A DNA stretch of 64,000 nt from Aminipila butyrica (GCF_010669305.1 NZ_CP048649.1:2604001-2668000); one strand, 5' to 3'. Numbered from the stretch's first letter, positions 9,404 to 19,051 are shown. Made by a program: numbers and translations. Notes: generated by a model from the sequence alone, not told the origin.

Positions 9404-10057
9404 TTATGCAATCTTAATTCTTACATATCTGCCATCAAAGCTTGCAGTTCCAGTATCCAGTTGAATCGGTCTGTTGAAAAGCGGGCCGTCGCATACAAAA
9501 GTATGGTATTCCCCATTCTCCCCACATACATCAATCCCTTCGGATTTAAGTTGTGAGACAAGTTCACGAGTCAAGGGTTTTCCAATGTGGCTGCCATCCA
9601 TCTTCTCCGTATCAATTACCGTGATATACGTAATAAACCCACTGTCTATAAAGTCATAGACTACCTGCTCTCGCGCCTGCTGCCAGAGCGGCAGGAAGGG
9701 CTTTAGCCCTGTATTGTTGCAGCGTTCCTCATTCCAATCTAAATGTGCCTGAATGTCGATGTCTCCAAAGACACACACGTCAGCTCCTTTTCGCCTCTCT
9801 TCTAGCAATGTTTTTTCAAAATTTGCTTCATATTCATTTCCCGATGTTGGTATGAGTTTTATAGGAATTTTTAAGGATTCTGCAAGCCGAACGATCATGC
9901 CCCTGTCAATGCCATGAAACCAAGTTCGTTCCTTGTCCTTGTTATAGGTCATAAGTAAGCTTTGGGGTTCCAGCCCCATGGAAACCGCTTTATAAATAGC
10001 GAAGGTACTGTCTTTACCTCCGCTGTATGCGGCTGTAAATTTAACTGTATTTTTCAA
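9404..10057 (-). CDS. PP-loop ATPase related to diphthine-ammonia ligase (Dph6/MJ0570 type)
   Basis: A 217-residue protein with the PP-loop pyrophosphatase signature SGGKDS at residues 12-17, so it should adenylate a substrate with release of pyrophosphate. The rest resembles the Dph6/COG2102 ATP-binding domain, including a G-D-I-D motif near residue 98 and the ENGEYHTFV motif near 180. Bacteria have no diphthamide, so the eukaryotic/archaeal role cannot apply. The start is a TTG at 10057, chosen because an AAGGAGG site lies at a good distance inside the end of the upstream nuclease gene, whose stop is only 6 bases away. That coupling puts it in one operon with the McrB- and McrC-like genes. 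Its substrate is unknown. Confidence 0.85.
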   Translation of the reverse strand: MKNTVKFTAAYSGGKDSTFAIYKAVSMGLEPQSLLMTYNKDKERTWFHGIDRGMIVRLAESLKIPIKLIPTSGNEYEANFEKTLLEERRKGADVCVFGDIDIQAHLDWNEERCNNTGLKPFLPLWQQAREQVVYDFIDSGFITYITVIDTEKMDGSHIGKPLTRELVSQLKSEGIDVCGENGEYHTFVCDGPLFNRPIQLDTGTASFDGRYVRIKIA

Positions 10058-10063
10058 GCCTCT

Positions 10064-11539
10064 TTACCTCCTTACTGCCTGTTTCCTCTGCTCTGCCTGA
10101 AAAGGCTCCACGAAGCCGTGATAAAAGGCTTCCTCCGTAACTTTTTCTCCTCTCAGACACCATTGATACAGCAAGTCCGGCCTGACGCTGAACAGCAACA
10201 CCCGATCCTCCGGCCAAGCTTCTGCGCACGCTTCCCCTTCTTCCGCTTCCCACCGCTCTCGCCTTGACTCCAACTGCTGCTGAACCTCGTTTTTGTCCAA
10301 TCCCAGCAGCTGATCAATTTCCCGGTGGTGCTGCCGATTAGGACAAGCATACCCCAACTGCTGAAACATCTCCTCCTGTTCGGGGTCCGTGGCAGGAAAG
10401 AGAAAAGCGTTGGTATATCGGATATCCCCTTGAAAATATAAGGTCTTCGTATATCGGTAATAGCCGATTTGTTTAGCAATATCCCCATTGGCCGGCGCTC
10501 CGTAGAGCAATCCGTTATCTGGATTCACCTGAGGGCAGTAGTATTTGGCATCGAGAATGCCGATAACCCGGCAATCCGCTGACGGGTGTTGGTATACTCG
10601 CAGAATATCCGGAATAAAGTCACCCTGAGCCTGGTATTCTCGATTTTGGAGAATATAATGAGGGGGACCAGACCTGGTATCCGTCAAGTTGCCGAATACA
10701 GCTTTGGCTGCATATTCCCAAATTTGCTCAAAAGCGGTAACCCCCAACTGCCGACGATAAAATGCACTTTGGCCGCACCAGGCCCATAGGGCTTTTAGCA
10801 GCCGCACTTCCCGTTCAGAAAAGACAACCGTCAGCCGATCGGCTAAATAAGCAGTAAATTGAGACAAGTCGCTGCCGTCAAAGTCCTCTGCTTCCGGAAG
10901 TTCCAGTTCCTGGTATTGCCCCAACCCCTGCATCAGCAGACCGCACTGGCGCAAGATAAACCCATGGAGCTGTGTCAGCAGTTGGGAATAGTCCTGCTGG
11001 TTCTGGCGATGGAAGGTATCCAGGTAGACCACGTCTCTGCCAAGAAGGGGTGTCCCCTGAGAAATGGTCTGCTGCCATTGGATGGGGCCGTTGCCGTTTC
11101 TTTTCAGCTCGCTTTTTTTACTGAAATAAATTCCGTTATTCTGGTAATCCTGTAACAACCAGCTGGCCAACTGAAATCGATCAACCTGTTGTTGGTGTTC
11201 CTGTGCATGATAGGCATCAAAAGCATACGCCTCCTCAAAGCGGGATCGGTCTAATTGGCTCTGAGCCCGCTCCACCAACTGGCAAATCAAGCCTACGTGA
11301 TGGAGGACCGCTGGCAGTTCCTGACTCCCAATGTCTGATTTCAGGTATTTCGGATATCCAATAACGGAGGTATCTGTCTTGCTGCTGTAATAGATTCCTA
11401 CAAAGGTAAACCGCTGTCCGCTGAAAAAGCCACATTCCATCAGTTCCGGCAACACGGGATGAGCAGACCAAGGCTGGCCTTTCTCCCTGCCGCCTATCCG
11501 GCTTCCTTCCCGAATCAGTAACAGTTCCGGCCTCTTCAT
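10064..11539 (-). CDS. McrC/LlaJI-like restriction nuclease subunit
   Basis: A 491-residue protein that resembles LlaJI-family and McrC-type restriction subunits. A PD-(D/E)XK-type catalytic core is visible as a P-D pair with Asp311 and a D-A-K with Asp330 and Lys332 near the C-terminal half, followed by a Lys/Gln-rich helix (AKQIGYYRY). Its ATG overlaps the stop of the McrB-like gene by four bases (ATGA), the usual coupling in McrBC-type pairs. In such systems the AAA+ partner translocates or remodels DNA and this subunit cleaves. No cognate methyltransferase gene lies nearby, which favours modification-dependent (type IV) restriction over a type II LlaJI system. Confidence 0.75.
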   Translation of the reverse strand: MKRPELLLIREGSRIGGREKGQPWSAHPVLPELMECGFFSGQRFTFVGIYYSSKTDTSVIGYPKYLKSDIGSQELPAVLHHVGLICQLVERAQSQLDRSRFEEAYAFDAYHAQEHQQQVDRFQLASWLLQDYQNNGIYFSKKSELKRNGNGPIQWQQTISQGTPLLGRDVVYLDTFHRQNQQDYSQLLTQLHGFILRQCGLLMQGLGQYQELELPEAEDFDGSDLSQFTAYLADRLTVVFSEREVRLLKALWAWCGQSAFYRRQLGVTAFEQIWEYAAKAVFGNLTDTRSGPPHYILQNREYQAQGDFIPDILRVYQHPSADCRVIGILDAKYYCPQVNPDNGLLYGAPANGDIAKQIGYYRYTKTLYFQGDIRYTNAFLFPATDPEQEEMFQQLGYACPNRQHHREIDQLLGLDKNEVQQQLESRRERWEAEEGEACAEAWPEDRVLLFSVRPDLLYQWCLRGEKVTEEAFYHGFVEPFQAEQRKQAVRR

Positions 11540-13527
11540 AAGGAGCTGCCCACGCTCTCTGAAGTTGATTGAGCTTCATTTTTGCTCTCCGCCGAAGCCG
11601 ATTCAAAGGCGGATGCCCTTCCGTCTTTTGCCACTGTACCCGCTGCCCCGCCAGCACTATAATCGACTGCAAATTCCAGTTGTTCAGGCTCTTCCTCTCT
11701 CTTTTCTCTTGGGGTGGCCGGCACGGCTACAAAAGCAGAATCCGGAAGTCCCGTCACCTCCCCCTGCAAGGAAACCGGCTGATGCCCAGCTACTTCCAGA
11801 TGATTGACGGCCAGGCGAATAGCTGACAGCGTGCGGCACTCCTCCCTGAAAAACTGAGTGGGAATGTTGCGGAACACATCCTGCCTGAGATAAGCCAGCA
11901 GCTTGTCCATAAAGGGATTAGGCAGCCCTTCTAGCTGGCTGGCTGCGGCTGGATCTCCCTGGAAAGCCTGAACCACACAGTTGCTGTGAACTTCAATATC
12001 TGCCAGCTCCTCTTTTGTGAAAAACCAGTAGCCAATACAGCGGTCTTCATCAAAACCCGCCTGCAAAATAAGCCGATTAATGGCTTTTCGCAGTACATTC
12101 CAATCATATCGTTCTGTCCGAACCAGATTAGAAGTCTGGCAATCGGGCAGACAAATAACCGCTCGATTAGCTTCTTCCGGGGCCAGCCCGTTCAAATCCT
12201 TATAAATAAAAGACCAACGTCGTTTAAAAGCAGAATCCAAAGGGAATACCCCTTGATCCGCACTGTTCATCGTTCCCCATATGTATAGATTTTCTGGCAG
12301 CCTAAGGTTTTTAAAAGATTCCGCTGAAAGCCACGGCCATTGCGTCGTCTTTCCAGCCAGTTCTTCAGAAACGGCTCTATAGAGATACTGTGCAAAGGCA
12401 TCTGGCAAGGTGATGGCATAATTACTCACCCCTTTGTCTCGATCCAGCAGCTGAAACAAATCTCCAAACACACCAGCGGCGTTAGCCCGGTTCATCTCCT
12501 CAATAATCAGCACGTACTTGTCCGGCCTCCCGGACAACTTAGCTGCCAGGGATTTAGCCAGCAAAGAGCCGAAGGGGCCGGGAACAAATTCATAGGTGAT
12601 GCGGGGGCCTGTCATATTGCCGCTGAAAACTCGAGTTCCATCGGTCACTTCCAACTGCTCCTGAATATCCCCTCTGGGAACAGGCATATATCCTCCCACA
12701 AACTGCTGATAGGTATAGTCCGCATAGAACGTTACCCGACTAGCCTTTACCTGTCCTTCTTTATTTTTCTCCGCCAGTTCTTTTACCTTCTTTGCCAGCA
12801 GATGACTCTTCCCCGTACCAGGGGCACCAAATACCAACATATTCCAAGGGTAACGGCTGTCCGCTGCCGCTGCTTTTTCAAACAAGGCTGACGGTTCATA
12901 AACCACCTGCTTTCCTTCCCGGCTGCTCAGCACATAAGGCCTATTGTCGAAATAGGTCAGATACGCTTGCAGCACCTCTGAACCAATCGGCTGTCCCTCC
13001 CTGCTGATGCGGATGAACGAAGCCTGCGCCACGCTGGCACAAGCGTGTTGTCCTGCGGAAAGACGGAAATACGCCTTCCCCTGATTCTCTGCTAACGCTT
13101 CGTACATGCTGCGGATATCAATCCGACCACTGGGGCAGCGGTCAAAGCTGCTTTCCAGGGATACCAAATAGTCGTCTGGATAGATGCCCGCTGAAAATTT
13201 TAGGGTAGCAGGGTCGGTCTTACAGATGACAAAGGCGAAAAAACGCAGTTTCTTCCACTTAGCATATTTGTAGGCAGCGATAAGCCGATCTGTAAAAAGT
13301 CGAATCTGCGGTTTAGCTCGCTCTGTTCCTGTCACCGAAGTCTCAGAAAAAATCGCTACGATTTGTTCCCCTTGTGGACTCACCAGCAGACTGACTTGCT
13401 GGGGTGTAAAGGCGGCAGTTCCAGAAGCTTCTTTTTCTGCCTCGCTTAGCGGTGGAATCTCCTGCAAGCTCCACCCCGGCAATCTGGTATAGAAAAGCTG
13501 ATAGATGTCGGTAACTGTTTTAGGCAT
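11536..13527 (-). CDS. McrB-like AAA+ NTPase of a restriction system
   Basis: A 663-residue protein. The AAA+ core has Walker A GAPGTGKS at residues 234-241, Walker B ending in Glu343-Glu344 (LIIEEMNRAN), and the McrB-type MNSAD motif followed by a conserved FKRRW arginine-finger region near residue 430. The N-terminal 200 residues have no match I recognise and would be the place for a DNA or modified-base reader. The C-terminal 60 residues are acidic, Ser/Ala-rich and probably disordered. It is translationally coupled to the nuclease gene downstream. The McrB family uses GTP; whether this one does cannot be seen. A GGGAG site lies 9 bases before the ATG. Confidence 0.85.
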   Translation of the reverse strand: MPKTVTDIYQLFYTRLPGWSLQEIPPLSEAEKEASGTAAFTPQQVSLLVSPQGEQIVAIFSETSVTGTERAKPQIRLFTDRLIAAYKYAKWKKLRFFAFVICKTDPATLKFSAGIYPDDYLVSLESSFDRCPSGRIDIRSMYEALAENQGKAYFRLSAGQHACASVAQASFIRISREGQPIGSEVLQAYLTYFDNRPYVLSSREGKQVVYEPSALFEKAAAADSRYPWNMLVFGAPGTGKSHLLAKKVKELAEKNKEGQVKASRVTFYADYTYQQFVGGYMPVPRGDIQEQLEVTDGTRVFSGNMTGPRITYEFVPGPFGSLLAKSLAAKLSGRPDKYVLIIEEMNRANAAGVFGDLFQLLDRDKGVSNYAITLPDAFAQYLYRAVSEELAGKTTQWPWLSAESFKNLRLPENLYIWGTMNSADQGVFPLDSAFKRRWSFIYKDLNGLAPEEANRAVICLPDCQTSNLVRTERYDWNVLRKAINRLILQAGFDEDRCIGYWFFTKEELADIEVHSNCVVQAFQGDPAAASQLEGLPNPFMDKLLAYLRQDVFRNIPTQFFREECRTLSAIRLAVNHLEVAGHQPVSLQGEVTGLPDSAFVAVPATPREKREEEPEQLEFAVDYSAGGAAGTVAKDGRASAFESASAESKNEAQSTSESVGSSL

Positions 13528-13553
13528 AAGTACGTTCTCCCTTTCTTCTGCTG

Positions 13554-15020
13554 TTATTTGGTTTGAATAGTAATCGTCTTCGCCGAATAATCATAATCTA
13601 CGGCGATATCAAACAGCTGAGCCACATCCCGCAATTTAAAATAATTATTCCCGCCAATGCTGTAGGCCATTAAAGCCTGGCTCTGTCCGTCTACATAAAT
13701 GGGGCTGCTGGTAGCTGCGATGGTTTTAGCAGAACCATCTCCCCACGCAAGTTCACCGCCCACCGGCGTATAAGCTGTCTCCGATAACAGCTGAACCGCT
13801 TTTTTCTCCTGGTCCCAGGCAACTTGGAAATTCTTCTCCGTATGATTCACCGCCATAGCCAGATCTCGAAGCTTTAAATAATTGCTTCCATCTATGTTGT
13901 AGCCTTCAAAATCTACCATTACACCATCTACCTGAACCTGAATGTGACTGGCCTTCGTCAGCGGTGCATTATTGCTGTATGTAAAGCCCAAGGCATTGTT
14001 TACCTTTCTGCCGGCGGTCAAGCTTTTCCCCTGATGATACAAGGCGATAGATCCGCCCCCATCGAGGCACATGGCGTTAATCAGCCCCAGCCCTTGGCAC
14101 ACAGCGGCCGCTTCCTTGATGGTAGCTGCTTGAATGGTCCCCATCCGTACTTTTCCATCGGCACCAGCGCCAATAAAGGTTCGGGCGGCTTTGCCTGTCA
14201 AGATTTTACCCTCAAAGAATTGCTCCGCTTCCCCATCTGCTGTCACTTGTCCGTTGATAATCAGGCTAGGGCCTGCACCCACCGCCTGAATGACTGAATC
14301 CCAAGTCTCTGCTTTGGTAAAGGTCGGCGTGATTTCTACCTCGTAGCGAACTTGATCCCCCACTTGGAAGCGTTCATCTACCAAATCCGCCACCTGTGGA
14401 TTATATACGATAGCAAACCCCCCAGCCGGCACATAAAAATCCGTCGTTGCAATATACGTCACCGTCCCATTTTCTACCACAGGAGCCTTCGCTCCCCCCG
14501 CCATTTTCACAACCGCGCCGTATTCCGGTGTAAAGATGGTAATGGCTTCTGCTTCATCGCTGGGATGATTGATTCTCCAGGGAATAGCGCGATATTCCCC
14601 ATTGATATAGCCTTTAAAGTGAAAAGAAAGCCTGTCCACCACCAGCCGGCCTTGACTGGTAAAGCCCGCCACCGCCCCGCCATTGCTGACATGGAGCACC
14701 TTCCCATTGCGAATGATCGTGCCCCAAGGTACAGGAATACCGTCATAAGCAGAGAAATACGTGCCGTTGATGGCGGCAAAGCAGTTGTTGTTTCTAGCCA
14801 TATTCGCTACAGAATCTGCCGAGCACAGGTTGTTCCCTGCGGTCATTATCAACGGCTGAACCTGTTGATTATTCATATCCACCACCATGTAATTGGTGCT
14901 GAGGCCGTTAATCTTGGTCCCTGAAATATAGGCCGACGGTTCTGCAAAAGCAGTCAGCGGCGTGCTGATCAGCAGCAGCAATGCAACCAACACGGACCAT
15001 CCCTTGGTCTTAAAAATCAT
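13554..15020 (-). CDS. Secreted phosphodiester glycosidase (NAGPA domain) with copper-amine-oxidase-N-like C-terminus
   Basis: A 488-residue exoprotein. Residues 1-26 are a signal peptide ending TAFA. Residues about 60-350 resemble the NAGPA/phosphodiester glycosidase domain: INGTYF near 84, an AGPSL motif, and CLDGGGS near 318. This family cleaves phosphodiester-linked sugars, for example on exopolysaccharide or teichoic-type polymers. Residues about 355-488 contain two copies of a YLKLRDLA/YFKLRDVA motif typical of the copper amine oxidase N-terminal-like repeat, which in Clostridia is a common add-on of secreted wall proteins. It ends 26 bases before the McrB-like gene, so read-through into the restriction genes is possible, though the functional link is doubtful. 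Confidence 0.8.
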   Translation of the reverse strand: MIFKTKGWSVLVALLLLISTPLTAFAEPSAYISGTKINGLSTNYMVVDMNNQQVQPLIMTAGNNLCSADSVANMARNNNCFAAINGTYFSAYDGIPVPWGTIIRNGKVLHVSNGGAVAGFTSQGRLVVDRLSFHFKGYINGEYRAIPWRINHPSDEAEAITIFTPEYGAVVKMAGGAKAPVVENGTVTYIATTDFYVPAGGFAIVYNPQVADLVDERFQVGDQVRYEVEITPTFTKAETWDSVIQAVGAGPSLIINGQVTADGEAEQFFEGKILTGKAARTFIGAGADGKVRMGTIQAATIKEAAAVCQGLGLINAMCLDGGGSIALYHQGKSLTAGRKVNNALGFTYSNNAPLTKASHIQVQVDGVMVDFEGYNIDGSNYLKLRDLAMAVNHTEKNFQVAWDQEKKAVQLLSETAYTPVGGELAWGDGSAKTIAATSSPIYVDGQSQALMAYSIGGNNYFKLRDVAQLFDIAVDYDYSAKTITIQTK

Positions 15021-15166
15021 AGCGGTTTCTCCTTCTTTTGCTATTTTTATATTTATTATGCTTTAAGTATGTAGAGAAAACAAGACTAATCACACAATTA
15101 TAACTACTTTGCGGACAAAAATTACATTTTATTGTCTCAATTACGTGCACCCATCGAGAAGCTCAA

Positions 15167-15218
15167 CAAAAAGAAGCCACAAGATTGCATAACCGATGCC
15201 ACATCTTACAGCTTCTTT
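15167..15218 (-). terminator. Intrinsic terminator after the acetyltransferase operon
   Basis: On the minus strand, AAAGAAGC...AAGAT pairs with ATCTT...GCTTCTTT and is followed by a run of T. It lies between the Eis-like gene and the promoter region of the phosphodiester glycosidase gene, separating the two transcripts. Confidence 0.7.
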
Positions 15219-15275
15219 CTACTTGCCTATACGTGTTGGTATCAGCCGCTTCTGATACCCCGAAGATTCCGTCTG

Positions 15276-16547
15276 CTAAAAATCTGAGTTGCCCCAAGGC
15301 TTCTGCCGATAATAAAACAGTTGATCAACCACGTCTATATAGGTCGAATCGCTGATTTCCATTACCCCCAGACGAATCATGGCAGCAAATCGGCAAGAGC
15401 CCAAAAGCAACGAAGACAAATCGGACTTTTTACAACGAATCTCCACGAACGCCCCTTCTTCTTCCGAACAAACCCGCCAATGGGCTTGACCTTTTTTCCC
15501 ATCTCCACCAAAGGCTATGCTGACCGCCTCCTGTCGGTGGTTTAGTTCATCTTCCCAGCTGATTCGCAGATTCACCTCTTGGGACGGAAAGGCTCGATAT
15601 TCGGTTTGCTGAATAAACTTCTCTACCGATAGGATTTTGTGCATAATGCCAATAGCTGATACATTGGATTGTAAGTAGCCAAAAGGAATATAATTATTTG
15701 AAAGATCCTGGGGGCTGCGAAGGAGATGGTAGAAATCTTCTTCCCCTGTACGCAATACCACAGACTGCGCCTCGTCGGCCTGCATCCGCAGAAAATTCAA
15801 CAAGCCTTTTAAGATGGCTCCATTTTCATAGATCAGTTCATCCACTTCGATATGGTTTAAGGTATAATTCATCGGGCTGTCACAGATAAAACGGTAAGCC
15901 AAATATCCCTTTAGTTCACCCTCTTCTAGCCAACCAAGCCTCCGAACTGGCGAATCGGCTTCCATGGCCCGGATTTCTTCACTGAATTTCATCAACATGC
16001 CGTGGTTGTTCTTTGCATATCGTTGATGGCAAGCCAGGACCTCAGGCAGATCCTCTTTCCCCAGCAGTTTCAAATGGGTCAACTCCCCGTCTCTTGGCAG
16101 ACTGTCAGCAGGAATGTGGTATTCGTCCAGCTTACTGCCAAACCCATAGCCCATTCTTCTGTAAAAATCCATGCTGAAAGGCAGAAGCAAGGCTATCAGT
16201 CCTCCACTTTTCTCTGTATATTCCTCAAAGAACTGCACCATATTCAGTGCCACCCCCTGTTTCTTGTGCAGGGGGTGGACTGCTAGAGACATCAGGCCTA
16301 CCGCTTTTTGCATCTGCCCAAAAAGATTCATCTTGAACTCAATCAGCTTCATGGTAGCAATGAGTACCTGTTCTTCATAGAGGCCAAAAAAGTGCACATC
16401 TTCGGCCTCTTCCATATCCCGTAAAGTCTTTTTGCGGTAGGTCTCATAGCATTCCCCATCTAAGGTTTTAAAGGCCGGGTAAGCATTCAAATAAATCTCC
16501 AAATAGTCCTCCATAACATCCGGTCCGATGGCCTGAATTCTTCTCAT
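15276..16547 (-). CDS. Eis-like GNAT N-acetyltransferase with SCP2-like C-terminal domain
   Basis: A 423-residue protein. I place the start at the ATG at 16547, ten codons inside the longest frame, because AAGGAGG lies 8 bases upstream. The N-terminal third is a GNAT fold with VGLMSLAVHPLHKKQGVA (the acetyl-CoA binding V-P-H/R-x-x-G-x-A region, about residues 80-97). A second GNAT-like half follows, and the last 100 residues match the sterol-carrier-like domain of Eis proteins, ending in a C-terminal carboxylate near the active site. Eis enzymes acetylate amines, including aminoglycosides and lysines. It is the last gene of a three-gene operon with an aminotransferase and an ornithine cyclodeaminase-like gene, suggesting an amino-acid-derived amine substrate. 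Confidence 0.8.
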   Translation of the reverse strand: MRRIQAIGPDVMEDYLEIYLNAYPAFKTLDGECYETYRKKTLRDMEEAEDVHFFGLYEEQVLIATMKLIEFKMNLFGQMQKAVGLMSLAVHPLHKKQGVALNMVQFFEEYTEKSGGLIALLLPFSMDFYRRMGYGFGSKLDEYHIPADSLPRDGELTHLKLLGKEDLPEVLACHQRYAKNNHGMLMKFSEEIRAMEADSPVRRLGWLEEGELKGYLAYRFICDSPMNYTLNHIEVDELIYENGAILKGLLNFLRMQADEAQSVVLRTGEEDFYHLLRSPQDLSNNYIPFGYLQSNVSAIGIMHKILSVEKFIQQTEYRAFPSQEVNLRISWEDELNHRQEAVSIAFGGDGKKGQAHWRVCSEEEGAFVEIRCKKSDLSSLLLGSCRFAAMIRLGVMEISDSTYIDVVDQLFYYRQKPWGNSDF

Positions 16548-16587
16548 TTCTATACCTCCTTCTTTTTCCGGGAGCACCTTCAGCGCT

Positions 16588-17727
16588 CTAAATAGCTCCT
16601 TTTTCTTCTAATGACTTTACATATTCGCCGATGCGAGCCAAACCACCCTTAAAATAGTCCACATCTCCGAAACCATAGCCAATCCGGAAGCTGTGTTCCT
16701 GCTCGAAGCAAGCTCCGTGGCATACCAGCACCTGCTTCTCCTCATATAACCCTTGGGCGAATTCCAAGGCTGGAATATCAAAGTCGTAGCAGATAAAAGA
16801 GGTGGAACTTTTACTGTCACAGGCCACTTTAAAGTGGGGCTGCCCTTTGATCCACTCATACAAAGCGGCCCTGGCCTCCTCGACAATGTTCTTGTTTCGC
16901 TTATAGAACAGGTCTTTATTCTCCAGTACGATGGCCGCAATTAGCTCATTAATTGGCCCTTCGCAAATGCTGTGATAAGAGCGCATGTTCATCAACGTAT
17001 CCTTCAACGCTAAATCCCTAGTAACAATCCAGCCTACTCTGGTACCGGCACTAGAGAACACCTTGCTGGTACTGCTGGTGGCAATGCCCTTTTCATACAA
17101 ATCACAGATAGAATACATGTATTCATCGCTCAGGCCCCTGTAAATCTCATCACAAACCAGGTATGCATCTACTGACTTAGCAATGTCAACCAATTCCTCC
17201 AGCTGCCCCTTGGTCAGGGTATAGCCCGTAGGGTTGTTGGGGTTGGCCAGATTAATCATCTTGGTGTTCTCATCTACCATAGCCCGTATCTTGTCAAAAT
17301 CTATGGCGTAACCAGATGCGGCATCACAGGTAAAAATTCGCACCTCCACCCCTATAGCCTCCGGGATGGAATAATACTGCTGATAATTTGGCAGGATGCT
17401 GACAACGTTGTCCCCTTGCTCACATAGGGCGTAGCAGACGATGGAATTAGCTCCCGTACCGCCGTGAACTGAGAGAATCATGTCTTCCGAAACCGCATCA
17501 GTATACAAGCCGGCAATAGCTTTTTTCAGCCGGGGCATTCCTTCAAAATATCCGTAGTGAAGGCTCATGCTGCTTATTTCCTGAAAAAAGCCTTCTTTAT
17601 CCGTGCCAGTCATCTCTAAAAGCTGCTCTACCGTCACCGGCTGACAGCAGCTAGAGCCCAAGTTGTATTCGGCCTTGTCATCCAATGGGTTCAGCCAATA
17701 TTCCACTTTAAATTTGCTGATGTTCAT
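16588..17727 (-). CDS. PLP-dependent aminotransferase (class I/II)
   Basis: A 379-residue fold-type I aminotransferase. The PLP lysine is Lys222 in a S-T-S-K-V-F motif, the NPNNPTG motif lies near residue 162, CDEIYRG near 195, and the RIGYG arginine that binds the substrate carboxylate is near residue 350. It sits 29 bases after an ornithine cyclodeaminase-like gene and 40 bases before the Eis-like gene. The sequence resembles aminotransferases of amino-acid catabolism and of unusual amino-acid synthesis; substrate cannot be read. Expression is likely shared with the operon and controlled by the divergent PucR regulator. Confidence 0.85.
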   Translation of the reverse strand: MNISKFKVEYWLNPLDDKAEYNLGSSCCQPVTVEQLLEMTGTDKEGFFQEISSMSLHYGYFEGMPRLKKAIAGLYTDAVSEDMILSVHGGTGANSIVCYALCEQGDNVVSILPNYQQYYSIPEAIGVEVRIFTCDAASGYAIDFDKIRAMVDENTKMINLANPNNPTGYTLTKGQLEELVDIAKSVDAYLVCDEIYRGLSDEYMYSICDLYEKGIATSSTSKVFSSAGTRVGWIVTRDLALKDTLMNMRSYHSICEGPINELIAAIVLENKDLFYKRNKNIVEEARAALYEWIKGQPHFKVACDSKSSTSFICYDFDIPALEFAQGLYEEKQVLVCHGACFEQEHSFRIGYGFGDVDYFKGGLARIGEYVKSLEEKGAI

Positions 17728-17756
17728 TTATACACCCTTCCTTTCTTCTCCTTCGA

Positions 17757-18770
17757 TTAAATATCCGCTAAGATTCCCAACTCTTTAGCTTGAGCTAAAT
17801 CGATGGCACGCTTGCCTGTAACCAAGTCTAACAACGCCAAACCAGTGGCATCAAAGATGGTAATCTCCTCTTCGGAGCAGCGGCCAGGTATTTCTCCGCT
17901 CAGCACCTGACCAATCTCTCCAGCAATATCAGCCTCACGTATAACTCCCTGTTTAATCGGCAGCTCCATCTCCCCTACCTGCACACATTGCTTCACATCG
18001 TCAGCATAAATTTTGGCTCCCTGGAATAAGGTCGGGTCAATTTCTTCCTTTCCTTCCATATCTGCCCCAATGCAGCTGAAATGGGTGCCCGGCTTTACCC
18101 ACTCCTTGAGAATGACCGGGCTGCGGGAGGGCGTAATGGTGATGATGATGTCGCTTTCCCCCACCGCCGCAGCTAAATCTTCCGCAGCCAAAAACGCCCC
18201 CTGGCTGCATTCTAAGGAAAAATCTTTCTGAAGACGTTCAGCACAAGCGGCAGCAAAAGTTCTGGCATGTTCTTGATTCAGAGCGTCAGCTATATAAACC
18301 TTTTTGATGCCTGGCAGAAGGGTTAAGGCCGCTGCAATCTGATAGATGGACTGCTTTCCTGCTCCCAGGATTAAAAGTACCTCTGAATCGCTCCTGGCCA
18401 AGGCCTGGGCTCCTATAGCCCCTGCCGCCCCCGTCCGCATGCAGGTGATATAGGCCGCATCCATAACGCCCAAAGGAATACCTGTGGTGGAATCAAAAAT
18501 CATCAGCATACCATTAAAAGGCGGCAGCCCCTTCTCGGTGTTAGCCGGAAAATTATTCAGCATTTTCAAACCGTGGAGATTCTCACCGAAAATACACCCG
18601 GAGCGAATGTCCATCACCCCGCCGACCTCTTCAAAATCATAGGATACCAAGGGCCAAACCACCGTTTTTCCCGCCGCCTTCAGCCGATAGGCCGATTTTA
18701 CTCCTTCGATGACACTGGGCAGCTCCAGCACCTGTTCTAGATTTTTTCGTCCTAAGATTGATACCTTCAT
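17757..18770 (-). CDS. Ornithine cyclodeaminase/mu-crystallin family protein
   Basis: A 337-residue NAD(P)-dependent enzyme of the ornithine cyclodeaminase/alanine dehydrogenase/mu-crystallin family. A Rossmann GAGKQS motif (family form GxGxQ) lies near residue 137, with the conserved RTGAAGAIGA stretch just before it (about 112-121), and the D-A-T-G motif near residue 308 is typical of this family. Members catalyse ornithine cyclisation to proline, imine reduction or amino-acid dehydrogenation. It is the first gene of the operon, with AAAGGAG ahead of its ATG, and is divergent from pucR-like 19052. The pairing with an aminotransferase suggests interconversion of an amino acid and its cyclic imine. 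Confidence 0.85.
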   Translation of the reverse strand: MKVSILGRKNLEQVLELPSVIEGVKSAYRLKAAGKTVVWPLVSYDFEEVGGVMDIRSGCIFGENLHGLKMLNNFPANTEKGLPPFNGMLMIFDSTTGIPLGVMDAAYITCMRTGAAGAIGAQALARSDSEVLLILGAGKQSIYQIAAALTLLPGIKKVYIADALNQEHARTFAAACAERLQKDFSLECSQGAFLAAEDLAAAVGESDIIITITPSRSPVILKEWVKPGTHFSCIGADMEGKEEIDPTLFQGAKIYADDVKQCVQVGEMELPIKQGVIREADIAGEIGQVLSGEIPGRCSEEEITIFDATGLALLDLVTGKRAIDLAQAKELGILADI

Positions 18771-18953
18771 CCTTTTGCTCCTTTCAAGTTTTATCTTTAA
18801 TATAGCTGTTTCATAACTTCTTTAGCCTTATTATATCCCAGCGTTTTCCTCTTTGCCATGGTATTTAATTGTACGAAAGTATAATCCATCAGCTCTTGTT
18901 TTATACTATTTTACAAATGAATTGGGTGAAATCTGCACCCTCTTCTCATCTTT

Positions 18954-18985
18954 TTGTACACAGACAGGAGACGAGGCGGTATAAT
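18954..18985 (+). promoter_or_regulatory. Possible promoter for the PucR-type regulator
   Basis: A perfect TATAAT lies at 18980-18985, about 65 bases before the pucR-like ATG. The only -35-like sequence (TTGTAC, 18954-18959) is 20 bases away, which is long and could reflect regulated expression. The rest of the 281-base divergent spacer (18771-19051) shows no clear operator. Confidence 0.4.
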
Positions 18986-19051
18986 GATATGGATTGGTGG
19001 GGACGAGCCTTTTGCCTTCCTCTTTCCTGACAGTCCAGCGGAGGTTTAACG

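Noticed and set aside
9404..10057. Diphthamide synthesis function for the PP-loop ATPase
   Set aside because: Diphthamide is not made in bacteria, so only the ATPase fold can be inherited from that annotation.
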